Part shown: positions 42,401 to 50,861 of the stretch, one piece after another
Numbering within the stretch: position 1 is the first letter of the stretch
Layout of the letters: the number at the start of each line of letters is the position of its first letter
Origin: an uncultured Bacteroidales bacterium
GTDB taxonomy: Bacteria; Bacteroidota; Bacteroidia; Bacteroidales; UBA932
Assembly: GCA_946410455.1 (NCBI GenBank)
Contig: CAMKAJ010000016.1
Location: 1 to 50,861, forward strand
Direction: 5' to 3'
DNA length: 50,861 bases
The notes under the pieces: model-generated
The model's input: only the letters and a program-made list of their open reading frames with translations
Database searches by the model: none
What the model was told of the DNA's origin: nothing
Made by a program: the position numbers and the translations under genes

Positions 42401-43724
42401 CGGGATGGCCCTTCATTACGTTCTCCAGGATGTCCCAGATCACGGGATCCTTGCGGTCCACGATCTTCTTTGCGCTCTTTACGGTCTTCACGATGCCGCG
42501 CTCGATGAGCTTGCGGATGATGAACGGCTTGTAAAGCTCGGCTGCCATGTACTTGGGCAGACCGCACTCATGCATATTGAGCTCGGGACCCACCACGATA
42601 ACGGAACGTGCGGAGTAATCGACACGCTTACCGAGGAGGTTCTGGCGGAAGCGACCCTGCTTACCCTTGAGGGAGTCGGAAAGACTCTTGAGGGCGCGGT
42701 TGCTCTCGCTCTTCACGGCGCTGGACTTCTTGGAATTGTCGAAGAGACTGTCTACGGCCTCCTGCAGCATACGCTTCTCGTTACGCAGAATCACCTCGGG
42801 GGCCTTGATTTCGAAGAGCCTCTTGAGACGGTTGTTGCGGATGATAACGCGGCGATAGAGGTCGTTGAGGTCGGAGGTTGCAAAACGTCCGCCGTCCAGA
42901 GGGACGAGGGGACGCAGGTCCGGAGGAGTGACGGGGATGACCTTCATGATCATCCACTCGGGGCGGTTGACACCCTTTGACTCCTGGAACCACTTGACCA
43001 CCTGCAGGCGCTTGAGCATCTCTGTCTTGCGCTGCTGGGAGCTCTCTACCATCATCTTCTGGCGCAGTTCCTTGCCGAGTGCCTCTACGTCAAGCTCCTT
43101 GAGTAGGTCGTAGATACCTTCGGCACCCATCTTGGCCACGAACTTGTCGGGATCGGAATCGGACAGGTTCTCGTTGCCCCTCAGGGACTCACTGTTGAGA
43201 ATATCCAGATACTCGTCCTCGGAGAGGAGGTCCATCTTGTGGACTTCCTGCTCGCCACGAGCTTCGGAAGGCTGGTACTTACCCACGTTCACCACGATGT
43301 ACTTCTCGTAGTAAATCACGGATTCCAGCTTCTTTGCAGGAAGGCCGAGGAGGGCGGAAATCTTGTTGGGCGCAGACTTGAAGTACCAGATATGGGCAAC
43401 CGGAACGGTGAGGCTGATGTGTCCCATCCTCTCGCGGCGGACCTTCTTCTCGGTAACTTCTACATTACACCTGTCGCAGACTATACCACGGTAACGGATA
43501 CGCTTGTACTTACCGCAATAGCACTCGTAGTCCTTGGTAGGACCGAAAATCTTCTCGCAGAAGAGACCGTCCCTCTCGGGCTTGTAGGTGCGATAGTTGA
43601 CGGTCTCAGGCTTGAGGACCTCGCCGCAAGACCTCTCGGTAATATCCTCGGGAGATGCAAGCGAAATGCTGATTGTCTGGAAGTTGTTCTTTACCTTTGT
43701 TTCTTTGTTATTGAAAGTAGGCAT
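39438..43724 (-). CDS. rpoC: DNA-directed RNA polymerase beta' subunit
   Basis: The 1428-residue product has the N-terminal zinc-binding cysteines CYCGKYK and CDRCNVEV (about 65-90), the catalytic magnesium motif NADFDGDQM (about 478-486), bridge helix and trigger loop region with [13 protein letters not shown], and the second zinc site [13 protein letters not shown]. Length is normal for Bacteroidales. It is 23 bases after rpoB. It is the last gene of this cluster: rpsL, rpsG, fusA and rpsJ, commonly found downstream in this phylum, do not follow; a 108-bp element and a convergent sigma gene do. Confidence 0.98.
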   Translation of the reverse strand: MPTFNNKETKVKNNFQTISISLASPEDITERSCGEVLKPETVNYRTYKPERDGLFCEKIFGPTKDYECYCGKYKRIRYRGIVCDRCNVEVTEKKVRRERMGHISLTVPVAHIWYFKSAPNKISALLGLPAKKLESVIYYEKYIVVNVGKYQPSEARGEQEVHKMDLLSEDEYLDILNSESLRGNENLSDSDPDKFVAKMGAEGIYDLLKELDVEALGKELRQKMMVESSQQRKTEMLKRLQVVKWFQESKGVNRPEWMIMKVIPVTPPDLRPLVPLDGGRFATSDLNDLYRRVIIRNNRLKRLFEIKAPEVILRNEKRMLQEAVDSLFDNSKKSSAVKSESNRALKSLSDSLKGKQGRFRQNLLGKRVDYSARSVIVVGPELNMHECGLPKYMAAELYKPFIIRKLIERGIVKTVKSAKKIVDRKDPVIWDILENVMKGHPVLLNRAPTLHRLGIQAFQPRMIEGKAIQLHPLACTAFNADFDGDQMAVHLPLGNAAVMEAQLLMLGSQNILNPANGAPITVPSQDMVLGLYYITKVRPGAKGEGKKFYGPEEVIIAYNEKAIEMHAEIEVRLPVDKLDASKGTQMVKTTAGRIIVNQFVPEEVPYVNEVLGKKSLRKIITLVIKNTGVTRTAKFLDDIKNLGYDQAFRAGISFNLGDVIVPEEKQGLIDNAYQQIAGIRNNFNMGLLTNQERYNKVIDLWTSVDNSLTGIVTKQISGDQQGFNPVYMMLDSGARGSTQQIKQLCGMRGLMAKPQKSGAAGAEIIENPIISNLKEGMSVLEYFISTHGARKGLADTALKTADAGYLTRRLVDVSHDVIITEEDCGTLRGLIATAIKNKDEVVESLGERILGRTTVHDIFNPLTGEIILHAGEEIREKDADLIDSLPIEQVEIRSVLTCESRKGVCAKCYGRNLATSRMVEKGEVVGVIAAQSIGEPGTQLTLRTFHVGGTASGAMADSFIESKYNGKLVFDELRTIQRVDEATGESQEVVVSRMTELRIIDENTGITFSQYDIPYGSVLFKKDGDKVKMGDRICEWDPYNAITIIESAGTVRFENMEEGVTYAKEAADEFSMSTDKVIIDSKDKTKSPTLHILDATGESIRQFNLPVGAHVMAEDGSKVKVGDILVKIPRAIGKASDITGGLPRVTELFEARNPSSPAILSEINGEVEMGKVKRGNREITVRNKSGVEKHYLVPLTKQILVQENDYVRAGSALSDGGVSPNDILNILGPVKAQEYIVNEVQAVYRLQGVKINDKHFEIIIRQMMRKVEITDPGDTQFLKEELVDKWKFMDANDAIYGKYIVEDAGDSERYEMGDIIGAREMKSENASLERQGSKLLVTRPARPATARLVLQGITRAALKTDSFMSAASFQETTKVLSEAAIRGRVDHLEGLKENVICGHLIPAGTGLKEYQDLIVTKTDELTRSLNEL

Positions 43725-43747
43725 ATAATTCTTCTACGCTGAATTGT

Positions 43748-46700
43748 TTATTCCAAAGTGACTTTAAGGCCGAGTCCGCGAAGCTCGTGGAGCAGCACGT
43801 TGAGGGATTCGGGGATTCCTGCCGGCGGCATGGGATCGCCCTTCACGATTGCCTCGTAGGTCTTGCTGCGTCCGGTAACGTCGTCGGACTTGACAGTCAG
43901 TATCTCCTGGAGCGTATTGGCAGCACCGAAAGCCTCCAGTGCCCACACCTCCATCTCTCCGAACCTCTGGCCGCCGAACTGGGCTTTACCGCCGAGAGGC
44001 TGCTGGGTGATGAGGGAGTACGGGCCGATGGAACGGGCGTGCATCTTGTCGTCAACCATGTGACCGAGCTTGATCATGTAGATCACGCCCACGGTCGCGG
44101 GCTGGTCGAAGAAGTCGCCGGTACCGCCGTCGCGCAACTGGGTCTTACCAAAGCGGGGCACGCCTGCCTTGTCGGTGTAGTCGCAGATCTCGTCGATGCT
44201 GGCACCGTCGAAGATAGGGGTGCTGAACTTGAGGCCCAGACGAGCGCCTGCCCAACCGAGCACGGTCTCGTAAATCTGACCGAGGTTCATTCGGGAAGGC
44301 ACGCCCAGAGGGTTGAGCACAATGTCCACGGGAGTTCCGTCCTCGAGGAACGGCATATCCTCACGGCGGACGATCTTAGCTACGATACCCTTGTTTCCGT
44401 GACGTCCTGCCATCTTGTCACCCACGGTGATCTTGCGCTTCTTGGCGATATAGACCTTTGCGAGCTGCATAACTCCGTTGGGGAGTTCGTCGCCCACCTT
44501 CATCTTGTCCATCTCGCGCTTGAACTCAGCGGCTTCGGTCTTATAGGTGATGCAGTAGTTGTTGATAAGGTCACGGATCATGTCGTTGGTGGCCTTGTCT
44601 GCAGTCCACTTGTTGGAATTGACGTTCTGATAGTCGATGCTGCGAAGGAGGTCTGCGGTGAACTTCTTGTCCTTGGCCACGACTTCTACGTTGTAGAGGT
44701 CGCTGATGCCGGCGCTCTTGCGGTTCTTGGTGAGCTCGAGCAGGCGGGAGATGAGGTCCTCGCGCAAACGGCCAACCTTGGCGTCGAACTCCTGCTGACG
44801 GAGTTCCAGGCGGGCCTTCTGGTCCTGCTTGGCAGAGCTCCTGCGGCCGGTTTCCTTGGCCAGCTTGGTGTAGAGGGCAGTCTTCACGATGGTGCCGCTA
44901 AGTGAAGGATTAGCCTTCAGCGAAGCGTCCTTTACGTCGCCTGCCTTGTCGCCAAAGATAGCCTTGAGGAGTTTCTCTTCCGGTGAAGGGTCGCTCTCTC
45001 CCTTAGGAGTGATCTTACCTATCATTATATCGCCCGGCTCCACGTGAGCACCGATGCGGATGATACCGTTGCGGTCGAGGTCCTTGGTGGCGTCCTCGCT
45101 CACATTAGGGATGTCGGAGGTAAGCTCCTCGGGGCCGCGCTTGGTGTCGCGGACCTCGGTGAGGTACTCGTCAACATGGACAGAGGTGAGGATATCCCAC
45201 TTCACCATCTCCTCGGAGAGCACTATAGCGTCCTCGTAGTTGTAACCCTTCCAAGGCATGAAGGCCACCTTGAGGTTGCGGCCGAGAGCGAGCTCGCCGC
45301 CCTGGGTGGCGTAACCCTCGGTAAGAATCTGGCCCTTCTCCACTTTCTCGCCCTTGCGCACGATAGGCTTGAGGTTGATAGTGGTGCTCTGGTTGGTACG
45401 ACGGTAGTTGGGGAGCTTGTATATAACCTCATCAGGAGAGAAGCTTACAAACTTCTCCTCGCTGGTGCGGTCGTACTTGATGCGGATTTCGTTTGCGTCC
45501 ACATAGGTAACTTCGCCCTTGCGCTCAGCCACATACTGGGTACGGGAGTCCACGCAGACCCTCTCTTCCAGACCGGTTCCTACAATAGGAGACTCGGGAG
45601 TGAGAAGAGGAACGGCCTGACGCATCATGTTGGCACCCATGAGGGCGCGGTGCGCGTCGTCGTGCTCCAGGAACGGGATGAGGGATGCAGCCACGGAAGC
45701 CATCTGGTTAGGGGCTACGTCCATGTAATCCACCTCATTCTTGGAAACTACGGGGAAGTCGGCCTCCTTGCGGCACTGCAGGCGCTCGTCGAGGATGTTG
45801 CCCTCTTCGTCCATGCGCACGTTGGCCAGGGACACGAGTTTGTTCTCCTCTTCTTCTGCGCTCATGTAGTGGCATCCGGCAGCGCTCAGGTCCACCTTTC
45901 CGTCTTTAACGTCACGGTAGGGAGTCTCTATGAAGCCCAGGGCGTCGATGCGGGCATAGACGCAGAGGCTGGAGATAAGACCGATGTTAGGTCCTTCCGG
46001 AGACTCGATAGGACAAAGGCGTCCGTAGTGGGTGTAGTGCACGTCTCGAACCTCGAATCCTGCACGTTCGCGGCTCAGACCGCCGGGGCCCAGAGCGGAC
46101 AGACGCCTCTTGTGCGTAATCTCCGCCAGCGGGTTGGTCTGGTCCATGAACTGGCTCAGCTGACTGGTCCCGAAGAAGGAATTGATGACGCTTGAGAGAG
46201 TCTTGGCGTTGATGAGGTCGATGGGGTTGAACTGCTCGCTGTCGCGGACGTTCATCCTCTCCCTGATGGTGCGGGCCATTCTTGCAAGGCCTACGCTGAA
46301 CTGATTGGCAAGCTGCTCGCCCACCGAACGTACACGCCTGTTGCTCAGGTGGTCGATGTCGTCCACCGTAGCGTGGGTATTGATAAGGAGGATGAGGTAC
46401 TTGATAATCTCGATGATATCGGTGTTGGTGAGCACGCGCACATCTGCACCGATGCTGAGGTTCAGCTTCTTGTTGAGGCGATAACGGCCTACGGCTCCGA
46501 GGTCGTAACGTTTCTCGGAGAAGAAAAGCTTGTCGATAACGTCCCTTGCAGTGCTCTCATCGGGAGCCTCGGAGTTGCGGAGCTGCTTGTAGATGTAGTT
46601 CACGGCCTCCAGCTCGGTGTTGGTGGGATCCTTCTGCAAGGTGTTGAAAATGATTGCGTATTCTGCAGAGCCGGCCTCGTCTTTCTGAAGCAGAATAGAC

Positions 46701-47569
46701 TTGCACTCGGTATCGAGGATGGCGGCGATGGTGTCGTCGTTCAGCTCCTCTCCACGCTCCACGATAGCCTTGGTACGCTCGATGGGGATGATCTCGCCGG
46801 TGTCTTCGTCTTCGAAGTCCTCTGTCCATGTCTTGAGGACCTTGGCTGCGAGCTTGCGTCCCACATTGCCGCGAAGTTCTTCCTCGCTGGTACCTACCTC
46901 GTCGGCCAGGTCGAAGATATCGATGATATCCTTGTCGGAATTGAATCCTATAGCCCTGAGCAGGGTGGTTACGGGAAGTTTCTTCTTACGGTCGATGTAT
47001 GCGTACATCACGTTGTTGATGTCCGTGGCGAACTCAATCCAGGAGCCCTTGAAGGGGATAATCCTGGCCGAGAAGAGCTTGGTGCCGTTGGCATGGAGGC
47101 TCTGGTCGAAGAAAACGCCGGGCGAACGGTGCAGCTGGGAAACGACTATGCGCTCCGAGCCGTTGATGACGAAGGTACCGCCGGGAGTCATGTAAGGGAT
47201 ATCTCCCAGATACACGTCCTGGACCCTCGTATCAAAATCTTCGTGCTCAGGGTCAGTACAGGAAAGCCTGAGCTTTGCCTTGAGAGGGACATTGTAGGTA
47301 AGTCCGCGCTCCAGGCACTCCTCGATCGAATACTTGGGAGGATCTACAAAGTAGTCGATGAACTCGAGCTTGTAGTTGTTCCTCGTGTCTTCGATGGGGA
47401 AAACTTCCTGGAATACCTGGTAAAGACCTTCGTTTTTCCTGTTTTCGGGGGTTGTCTCAAGCTGGAAGAAGTCCTTGAACGACTTGAGCTGCACCTCCAG
47501 AAGGTCGGGGTACTCCAGAATTTTCGACGTTGCGAAGTTGATGCGCTTTGGGGCAGTCTTTTTTGACAT
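43748..47569 (-). CDS. rpoB: DNA-directed RNA polymerase beta subunit
   Basis: The 1273-residue product contains the rifampicin-pocket region with [15 protein letters not shown] and [13 protein letters not shown] (about 470-500), [27 protein letters not shown], and the C-terminal [19 protein letters not shown] and [19 protein letters not shown]. All core regions are present. It follows rplL after a 107-base spacer that contains a terminator-like hairpin. Confidence 0.98.
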   Translation of the reverse strand: MSKKTAPKRINFATSKILEYPDLLEVQLKSFKDFFQLETTPENRKNEGLYQVFQEVFPIEDTRNNYKLEFIDYFVDPPKYSIEECLERGLTYNVPLKAKLRLSCTDPEHEDFDTRVQDVYLGDIPYMTPGGTFVINGSERIVVSQLHRSPGVFFDQSLHANGTKLFSARIIPFKGSWIEFATDINNVMYAYIDRKKKLPVTTLLRAIGFNSDKDIIDIFDLADEVGTSEEELRGNVGRKLAAKVLKTWTEDFEDEDTGEIIPIERTKAIVERGEELNDDTIAAILDTECKSILLQKDEAGSAEYAIIFNTLQKDPTNTELEAVNYIYKQLRNSEAPDESTARDVIDKLFFSEKRYDLGAVGRYRLNKKLNLSIGADVRVLTNTDIIEIIKYLILLINTHATVDDIDHLSNRRVRSVGEQLANQFSVGLARMARTIRERMNVRDSEQFNPIDLINAKTLSSVINSFFGTSQLSQFMDQTNPLAEITHKRRLSALGPGGLSRERAGFEVRDVHYTHYGRLCPIESPEGPNIGLISSLCVYARIDALGFIETPYRDVKDGKVDLSAAGCHYMSAEEEENKLVSLANVRMDEEGNILDERLQCRKEADFPVVSKNEVDYMDVAPNQMASVAASLIPFLEHDDAHRALMGANMMRQAVPLLTPESPIVGTGLEERVCVDSRTQYVAERKGEVTYVDANEIRIKYDRTSEEKFVSFSPDEVIYKLPNYRRTNQSTTINLKPIVRKGEKVEKGQILTEGYATQGGELALGRNLKVAFMPWKGYNYEDAIVLSEEMVKWDILTSVHVDEYLTEVRDTKRGPEELTSDIPNVSEDATKDLDRNGIIRIGAHVEPGDIMIGKITPKGESDPSPEEKLLKAIFGDKAGDVKDASLKANPSLSGTIVKTALYTKLAKETGRRSSAKQDQKARLELRQQEFDAKVGRLREDLISRLLELTKNRKSAGISDLYNVEVVAKDKKFTADLLRSIDYQNVNSNKWTADKATNDMIRDLINNYCITYKTEAAEFKREMDKMKVGDELPNGVMQLAKVYIAKKRKITVGDKMAGRHGNKGIVAKIVRREDMPFLEDGTPVDIVLNPLGVPSRMNLGQIYETVLGWAGARLGLKFSTPIFDGASIDEICDYTDKAGVPRFGKTQLRDGGTGDFFDQPATVGVIYMIKLGHMVDDKMHARSIGPYSLITQQPLGGKAQFGGQRFGEMEVWALEAFGAANTLQEILTVKSDDVTGRSKTYEAIVKGDPMPPAGIPESLNVLLHELRGLGLKVTLE

Positions 47570-47604
47570 ATTTAGCTTTTAATGTGCAAAAACTTTTAAT
47601 ACGG

Positions 47605-47643
47605 AAAAAAGGTTTAGAGCCTATTTTCCCCGGCTCTAAACCT
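47605..47643 (-). terminator. Terminator-like hairpin (attenuator) between rplL and rpoB
   Basis: On the minus strand a perfect 12-base stem (AGGTTTAGAGCC with GGCTCTAAACCT, 10-base loop) is followed directly by a run of T (plus-strand A at 605-610). It looks like an intrinsic terminator inside the operon. Since no other rpoB promoter is evident, partial readthrough would set the ratio of L7/L12 to polymerase subunits, as is known for the E. coli rplL-rpoB attenuator. Confidence 0.85.
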
Positions 47644-47676
47644 GTTTGTTCCCTAAGCAGCAGGGATGAGGCGGAT

Positions 47677-48054
47677 TTATTTAATCTCAACCTCAGCGCC
47701 TGCGTCCTCAAGAGCGGCCTTGAGGGCCTCGGCCTCTGCCTTGGAAATCTTCTCCTTAACGGTAGAAGGAGCACCGTCAACGAGGTCCTTAGCTTCCTTA
47801 AGTCCAAGTCCAAGCTCGGTCTTGACAACCTTGATAACATTGAGCTTAGCCTGACCTGCGGAGGTGAGGATAACATCGAATTCGGTCTGCTCTGCCTCGG
47901 CGGCTGCACCGGCACCGGCACCATCAGCGGCAACAACAACGGCTGCTGCTGCAGGCTCGATACCATACTCTTCCTTGAGGATCTTTGCGAGTTCCTGAAC
48001 GTCTTTTACAGAAAGGTTTACCAACTCTTCTGCAAGGGCTTTAACATCTGCCAT
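47677..48054 (-). CDS. rplL: 50S ribosomal protein L7/L12
   Basis: The 125-residue protein has the N-terminal dimerisation helices (about 1-32; [20 protein letters not shown]), an Ala/Gly/Glu-rich hinge (about 37-55) and the C-terminal domain (about 58-125) with [15 protein letters not shown], all typical of the stalk protein that recruits translational GTPases. It is 34 bases after rplJ. Confidence 0.98.
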   Translation of the reverse strand: MADVKALAEELVNLSVKDVQELAKILKEEYGIEPAAAAVVVAADGAGAGAAAEAEQTEFDVILTSAGQAKLNVIKVVKTELGLGLKEAKDLVDGAPSTVKEKISKAEAEALKAALEDAGAEVEIK

Positions 48055-48088
48055 AATAATTTTTATCTTTTAAATTGTTAATATTTCA

Positions 48089-48742
48089 TTATTCTGCTGC
48101 AGGAGCTTCTGCTGCGGGTGCAGCGGCCTCAGCTGCGGGAGCCTCTTCGACCGGAGCTGCAGGGGCCTCCTCTGCGGGAGCCTCGGCTGCAGGTGCCTCA
48201 GCGGCGGGAGCTTCGGCTGCCGGCTTGGCAGAACCGATCTTCTCGTCGTCGGCCTTGCCCTCGGATGCGTTCTCGAGTGCAGAGACAACTCTCTGAATCG
48301 GGGACTGGAGGAGAGCGATGATATCGCCGATGAGTTCTTCCTTGGTCTTGATGCTTGCAAGCATATCGAGCTTGTCTTCTCCGATGAAGACGCACTCCTG
48401 TACAAAAGCGCCCTTAACTACAGGCTTGGTGAAACCTTCCTTCTGGAGCTTCTTGATGAGCTTGCCGGGAGCGGAAGGCACCTCGGTGTACATAATGGCG
48501 GTATTGCCGACGAGGGTCTCTTTGAGAGACTTGATCTCCTCGTTCTCGCATGACTCAAGCACGTGCGCAAAGAGGGTGTTCTTGACCACGTTGAGCACGA
48601 TGCCCGCCTGGAAACACTCGCGGCGGAGCTTGCTTGTCTGGGAGGCATTCAGGCCGGCGATATCGGTAACGTAGAAGTTAGGATATGCCTTGAGCTGCGC
48701 TGAGATGCTTTCAATAACTTGAGCTTTAAGTTCTTTCTTCAT
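48089..48742 (-). CDS. rplJ: 50S ribosomal protein L10 with a long Ala/Pro/Glu-rich tail
   Basis: The first 172 or so residues are normal L10 (MKKELKAQVIESISAQL; NASQTSKLRRECFQAGIVL; VVKGAFVQECVFIGEDKLDML). The final 45 residues are an added tail of repeated PAAEA/PAEEA units, making the protein 217 residues against about 170-175 usual for the family. L10 anchors L7/L12 dimers to the ribosome; such tails are disordered and their role is unknown. The DNA of the tail is an imperfect repeat of 15-base units, so it may vary in length between strains. Confidence 0.95.
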   Translation of the reverse strand: MKKELKAQVIESISAQLKAYPNFYVTDIAGLNASQTSKLRRECFQAGIVLNVVKNTLFAHVLESCENEEIKSLKETLVGNTAIMYTEVPSAPGKLIKKLQKEGFTKPVVKGAFVQECVFIGEDKLDMLASIKTKEELIGDIIALLQSPIQRVVSALENASEGKADDEKIGSAKPAAEAPAAEAPAAEAPAEEAPAAPVEEAPAAEAAAPAAEAPAAE

Positions 48743-48754
48743 AATATTGAATTT

Positions 48755-49459
48755 TTACTCAGCACCGTTGAGGAATGCCTTGATGTCAACTTTAATACCG
48801 GGACTCATGGTGGAGCAGATAGCTGCGCCCTTCATGTAAGTACCCTTAAGAGCCTGGGGCTTGAGCTTGGCGATGGCGTTCAGAACCTCGGCAGCGTTCT
48901 CATAGAGCTGCTGGGCGGTGAAAGACACCTTGCCTATGCCAGTGTGGATGATACCAGTCTTGTCAACCTTGAAGTCGATCTTACCGCCTTTCACTTCCTT
49001 GACGGCGTTGCCGATTTCCATGGTAACGGTGCCTGTCTTGGGGTTAGGCATGAGGCCACGGGGACCGAGGATCTTACCGAGAGCACCAACCTTGGCCATG
49101 ACGGAAGGAGTACAGACAATGACGTCCACGTCGGTCCAGCCGGCCTTGATTTTCTCGATATACTCGTCGAGTCCTACGTAGTCCGCGCCTGCTGCCTTGG
49201 CCTCAGCCTCCTTGTCGGGGGTGCAGAGTGCGAGCACGCGCACTACCTTACCCGTTCCGTGAGGGAGGGTGACAACGCCACGGATCATCTGGTTGGCCTT
49301 GCGGGGGTCAACGCCGAGGTTCGCGGAAAGCTCGACAGTTGCGTCGAACTTGGTAAAGGTAATATCCTTAACAACCGAGCACGCTTCTGAGAGCGAGTAT
49401 GCCTTGGTATGGTCGAATTTGGCCTCCGCAGCTTTCTGATTCTTAGTAATTTTACTCAT
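48755..49459 (-). CDS. rplA: 50S ribosomal protein L1
   Basis: The 234-residue protein has the L1 motifs [31 protein letters not shown], the lid domain with [22 protein letters not shown] and the end [22 protein letters not shown]1 binds 23S rRNA at the mobile stalk and in many bacteria represses the L11 operon. It is 12 bases downstream of rplK. Confidence 0.98.
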   Translation of the reverse strand: MSKITKNQKAAEAKFDHTKAYSLSEACSVVKDITFTKFDATVELSANLGVDPRKANQMIRGVVTLPHGTGKVVRVLALCTPDKEAEAKAAGADYVGLDEYIEKIKAGWTDVDVIVCTPSVMAKVGALGKILGPRGLMPNPKTGTVTMEIGNAVKEVKGGKIDFKVDKTGIIHTGIGKVSFTAQQLYENAAEVLNAIAKLKPQALKGTYMKGAAICSTMSPGIKVDIKAFLNGAE

Positions 49460-49471
49460 AGCGCGATCGAT

Positions 49472-49915
49472 TTAAAGGTTCTCGGGGAATTCACCGGTAA
49501 CGGTGATACCCATACTTCTTGCTGTTCCGGCAACCATTCTCATTGCAGATGCAATAGTGAAACAGTTGAGGTCCGGCATCTTGCCCTCGGCGATGGCCTT
49601 TACCTGGTCCCAGGTAACGGAGGCCACCTTCTTGCGGTTAGGCTCGCCGGATGCGGTAGTAATCTTAGCCGCTTCCTTGAGAGACACCGCCACCGGAGGT
49701 TGCTTGACTTCGAACGAATAGGACTTGTCGGAGTAGACAGTGATAACTACGGGGAGTACCTTGCCTGCCTGGGCCTGCGTGGCTGCATTGAAAGCCTTGC
49801 AGAAGTCCATAATGTTCAAGCCTTTGGAACCGAGAGCCGGTCCTACCGGAGGTGCGGGATTAGCAGCTCCGCCTTTGATTTGGAGCTTGATAAATCCGGT
49901 AACTTCTTTTGCCAT
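49472..49915 (-). CDS. rplK: 50S ribosomal protein L11
   Basis: The 147-residue product has the L11 N-terminal motif [25 protein letters not shown] and the C-terminal rRNA-binding part ending in [11 protein letters not shown]. It forms the GTPase-associated centre with L10 and L7/L12. It is 9 bases after nusG. Confidence 0.98.
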   Translation of the reverse strand: MAKEVTGFIKLQIKGGAANPAPPVGPALGSKGLNIMDFCKAFNAATQAQAGKVLPVVITVYSDKSYSFEVKQPPVAVSLKEAAKITTASGEPNRKKVASVTWDQVKAIAEGKMPDLNCFTIASAMRMVAGTARSMGITVTGEFPENL

Positions 49916-49924
49916 AATGGAAAA

Positions 49925-50491
49925 CTATTCTTTTGTTACTTGTGTAAAATTGAGCTCGAGTTGTGTCTTCCTGCCGAAAATGACGACGATGACTTTGAGC
50001 TTGCTGCGATCCTGGATGATCTCATCTACAGTGCCGTTGAAACCGCTGAACGGGCCGTCCGTAATGCGGACAGACTCGCCGAGCTCGTAATCTACGACTG
50101 TCTCTGCGGCGCTGTCGAGAGCCTCATCCTGCACTCCGAGGATACGCTGGGCCTCATCCTCGCGGATAGGCACAGGTACTCTCTCGAACTGGGTGCCGGA
50201 AGTAGTACGCTTCTCGGTAAGGAAACCGGACATCCCGGGGATGTTGTTGCGGATAATGTTCTCAAGCATGGCGCTGAGCTCGGCATGTATGAGTACATAG
50301 CCGGGGTAAAGCAGTTTGTCAACCGCCTTCCTCTTGCCGTTCTTGGTTACTATTTCCTTCTTGACCGGAACCAAAACCTGATCGACTTGGTCTTGCAGAC
50401 CATTACGGTCTATTTCCTTGTCCAGGTATTCTTTGGCCTTTTTCTCCTTGCCGCCCGCTGTACGCAGGACGTACCATTTCATTTCGCCCAT
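49925..50491 (-). CDS. nusG: Transcription termination/antitermination factor NusG
   Basis: The 188-residue protein has the NGN domain (about 3-115; WYVLRTAGGKEKKAKEYL and LLYPGYVLIHAEL) and a C-terminal KOW domain (about 135-188; LGESVRITDGPFSGFNGTV). It binds RNA polymerase and couples it to Rho or the ribosome. It lies between secE and rplK in the standard order. Confidence 0.97.
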   Translation of the reverse strand: MGEMKWYVLRTAGGKEKKAKEYLDKEIDRNGLQDQVDQVLVPVKKEIVTKNGKRKAVDKLLYPGYVLIHAELSAMLENIIRNNIPGMSGFLTEKRTTSGTQFERVPVPIREDEAQRILGVQDEALDSAAETVVDYELGESVRITDGPFSGFNGTVDEIIQDRSKLKVIVVIFGRKTQLELNFTQVTKE

Positions 50492-50507
50492 TGGAGTTGC
50501 GATAAAA

Positions 50508-50696
50508 TTACAGTGTGTAAATCAGCGTCATCAAGTTCTGAATCGCATAATCCACGACCCAGAGCACAGCTGCCAGAAGGACCGTAGTTACAAGGACCAG
50601 AAGGGCAGAGCTCTGAAGCTTCTCCCATGTGGGCCAAGTGGTCTTCTTGGTGAGTTCCACGAAGGACTCTTTGCAGTAGTTGATAAACCTTCTCAT
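50508..50696 (-). CDS. secE: Preprotein translocase subunit SecE
   Basis: The 62-residue protein has the short SecE form: an amphipathic start (FINYCKESFVELTKKTTWPTW, about 3-23, with the conserved VxWPT-like TTWPT) and one transmembrane helix (about 30-50). It should be the clamp of the SecYE channel. Position between tRNA-Trp and nusG is the classic arrangement and supports the call despite the size. Confidence 0.95.
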   Translation of the reverse strand: MRRFINYCKESFVELTKKTTWPTWEKLQSSALLVLVTTVLLAAVLWVVDYAIQNLMTLIYTL

Positions 50697-50780
50697 TTTT
50701 ACATTTAATGGATGCCGAGAAATGGAAGCAAGGAACGCGGCATCTGTTAAACATTATCAAGTCGTAACCCTTGATATTGG

Positions 50781-50851
50781 CAGGGGAAGCAGGATTCGAA
50801 CCCACATCGACGGTTTTGGAGACCGCTGAACTACCCTTGTTCTATTCCCCT
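50781..50851 (-). tRNA. tRNA-Trp (anticodon CCA)
   Basis: On the minus strand the cloverleaf folds with acceptor AGGGGAA/TTCCCCT, D stem GAAC/GTTC, anticodon stem GCGGT/ACCGT enclosing CTCCAAA (anticodon CCA), and a T stem GTGGG/CCTGC with loop TTCGAAT. The length is 71 bases with G as discriminator; the 3' CCA is not encoded. It precedes secE by 84 bases, as in many bacteria. Confidence 0.95.
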
Positions 50852-50861
50852 AAAAAGCGGG

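Noticed and set aside
39528..47566. Long open reading frames on the plus strand opposite rpoC and rpoB (up to about 420 codons)
   Set aside because: They are antisense shadows of highly conserved genes, with compositions that follow the sense codons and no recognisable domains.
1..50861. CRISPR array
   Set aside because: No set of regularly spaced direct repeats with unique spacers was found; the only dispersed repeat is the 108-bp element, whose copies are kilobases apart.
1..50861. Prophage, integrase or attachment site
   Set aside because: No integrase, phage structural gene or tRNA-associated direct repeat was seen; the only tRNA is at the far end next to secE.

Overview
The window looks like a chromosomal segment of a gut-type Bacteroidales (Bacteroidota). 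Support: Bacteroidetes-type promoters (TTG/TTTG, 19 bases, TAnnTTTG), no Shine-Dalgarno motif deciding starts, a SusC/SusD pair with an ECF sigma factor and a FecR anti-sigma factor, many lipoproteins with fimbrillin-like N-termini, and Bacteroidales-type ribosomal proteins. No species name can be supported from the sequence alone.

Layout. 1-4.9 kb: a minus-strand housekeeping unit (nadE, an M24 Xaa-Pro aminopeptidase, a coiled-coil membrane protein, hemW). 4.9-8.9 kb: a plus-strand block rplC-rplD-rplW-rplB-rpsS-rplV-rpsC with its own promoter and terminator, without rpsJ before it or rplP and later genes after it. 9-11.2 kb: an SPFH protein and a REP-associated tyrosine transposase (RAYT). 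11.2-17.1 kb: a small ORF plus a four-part M64 peptidase lipoprotein, then a multi-pass membrane protein paired with an FAD-dependent oxidoreductase lipoprotein. 17.3-39.3 kb: a large minus-strand locus led by FecR/SusC/SusD (the ECF sigma gene is divergent). It encodes a two-part surface lipoprotein, two metallo-beta-lactamase-fold (MBL) proteins, two fimbrillin/FISUMP-like lipoproteins each preceded by a ~40-codon small ORF, a fimbrillin/FISUMP/MBL fusion, a second FAD oxidoreductase and a GH2 glycosidase. 39.4-50.9 kb: tRNA-Trp, secE, nusG, rplK, rplA, rplJ, rplL, rpoB, rpoC on the minus strand, with a terminator-like hairpin between rplL and rpoB.

The most striking structure is a dispersed intergenic element. 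Five copies are exactly 108 bp between the outer bases of CCTGGCGC/GCGCCAGG-type inverted ends, around a central palindrome TGCCTGCA/TGCAGGCA; a sixth is a half copy. One degenerate copy lies just upstream of the RAYT gene and the copy with the best ends lies just downstream. The rest sit in 3'-end spacers, three of them between convergent genes. This reads as a REP/REPIN-type element family with its resident transposase.

The second notable system is the SusC/D-linked MBL locus. Three MBL paralogues share the same N-terminal and C-terminal signatures and the metal motif HxHxDH, all with predicted export signals, and are co-transcribed with an exported FAD oxidoreductase, a GH2 enzyme, fimbrillin/FISUMP lipoproteins and small ORFs. 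The sigma/anti-sigma pair and the STN domain of the SusC protein suggest induction by a ligand taken up through SusC/D. The substrate cannot be told from sequence.
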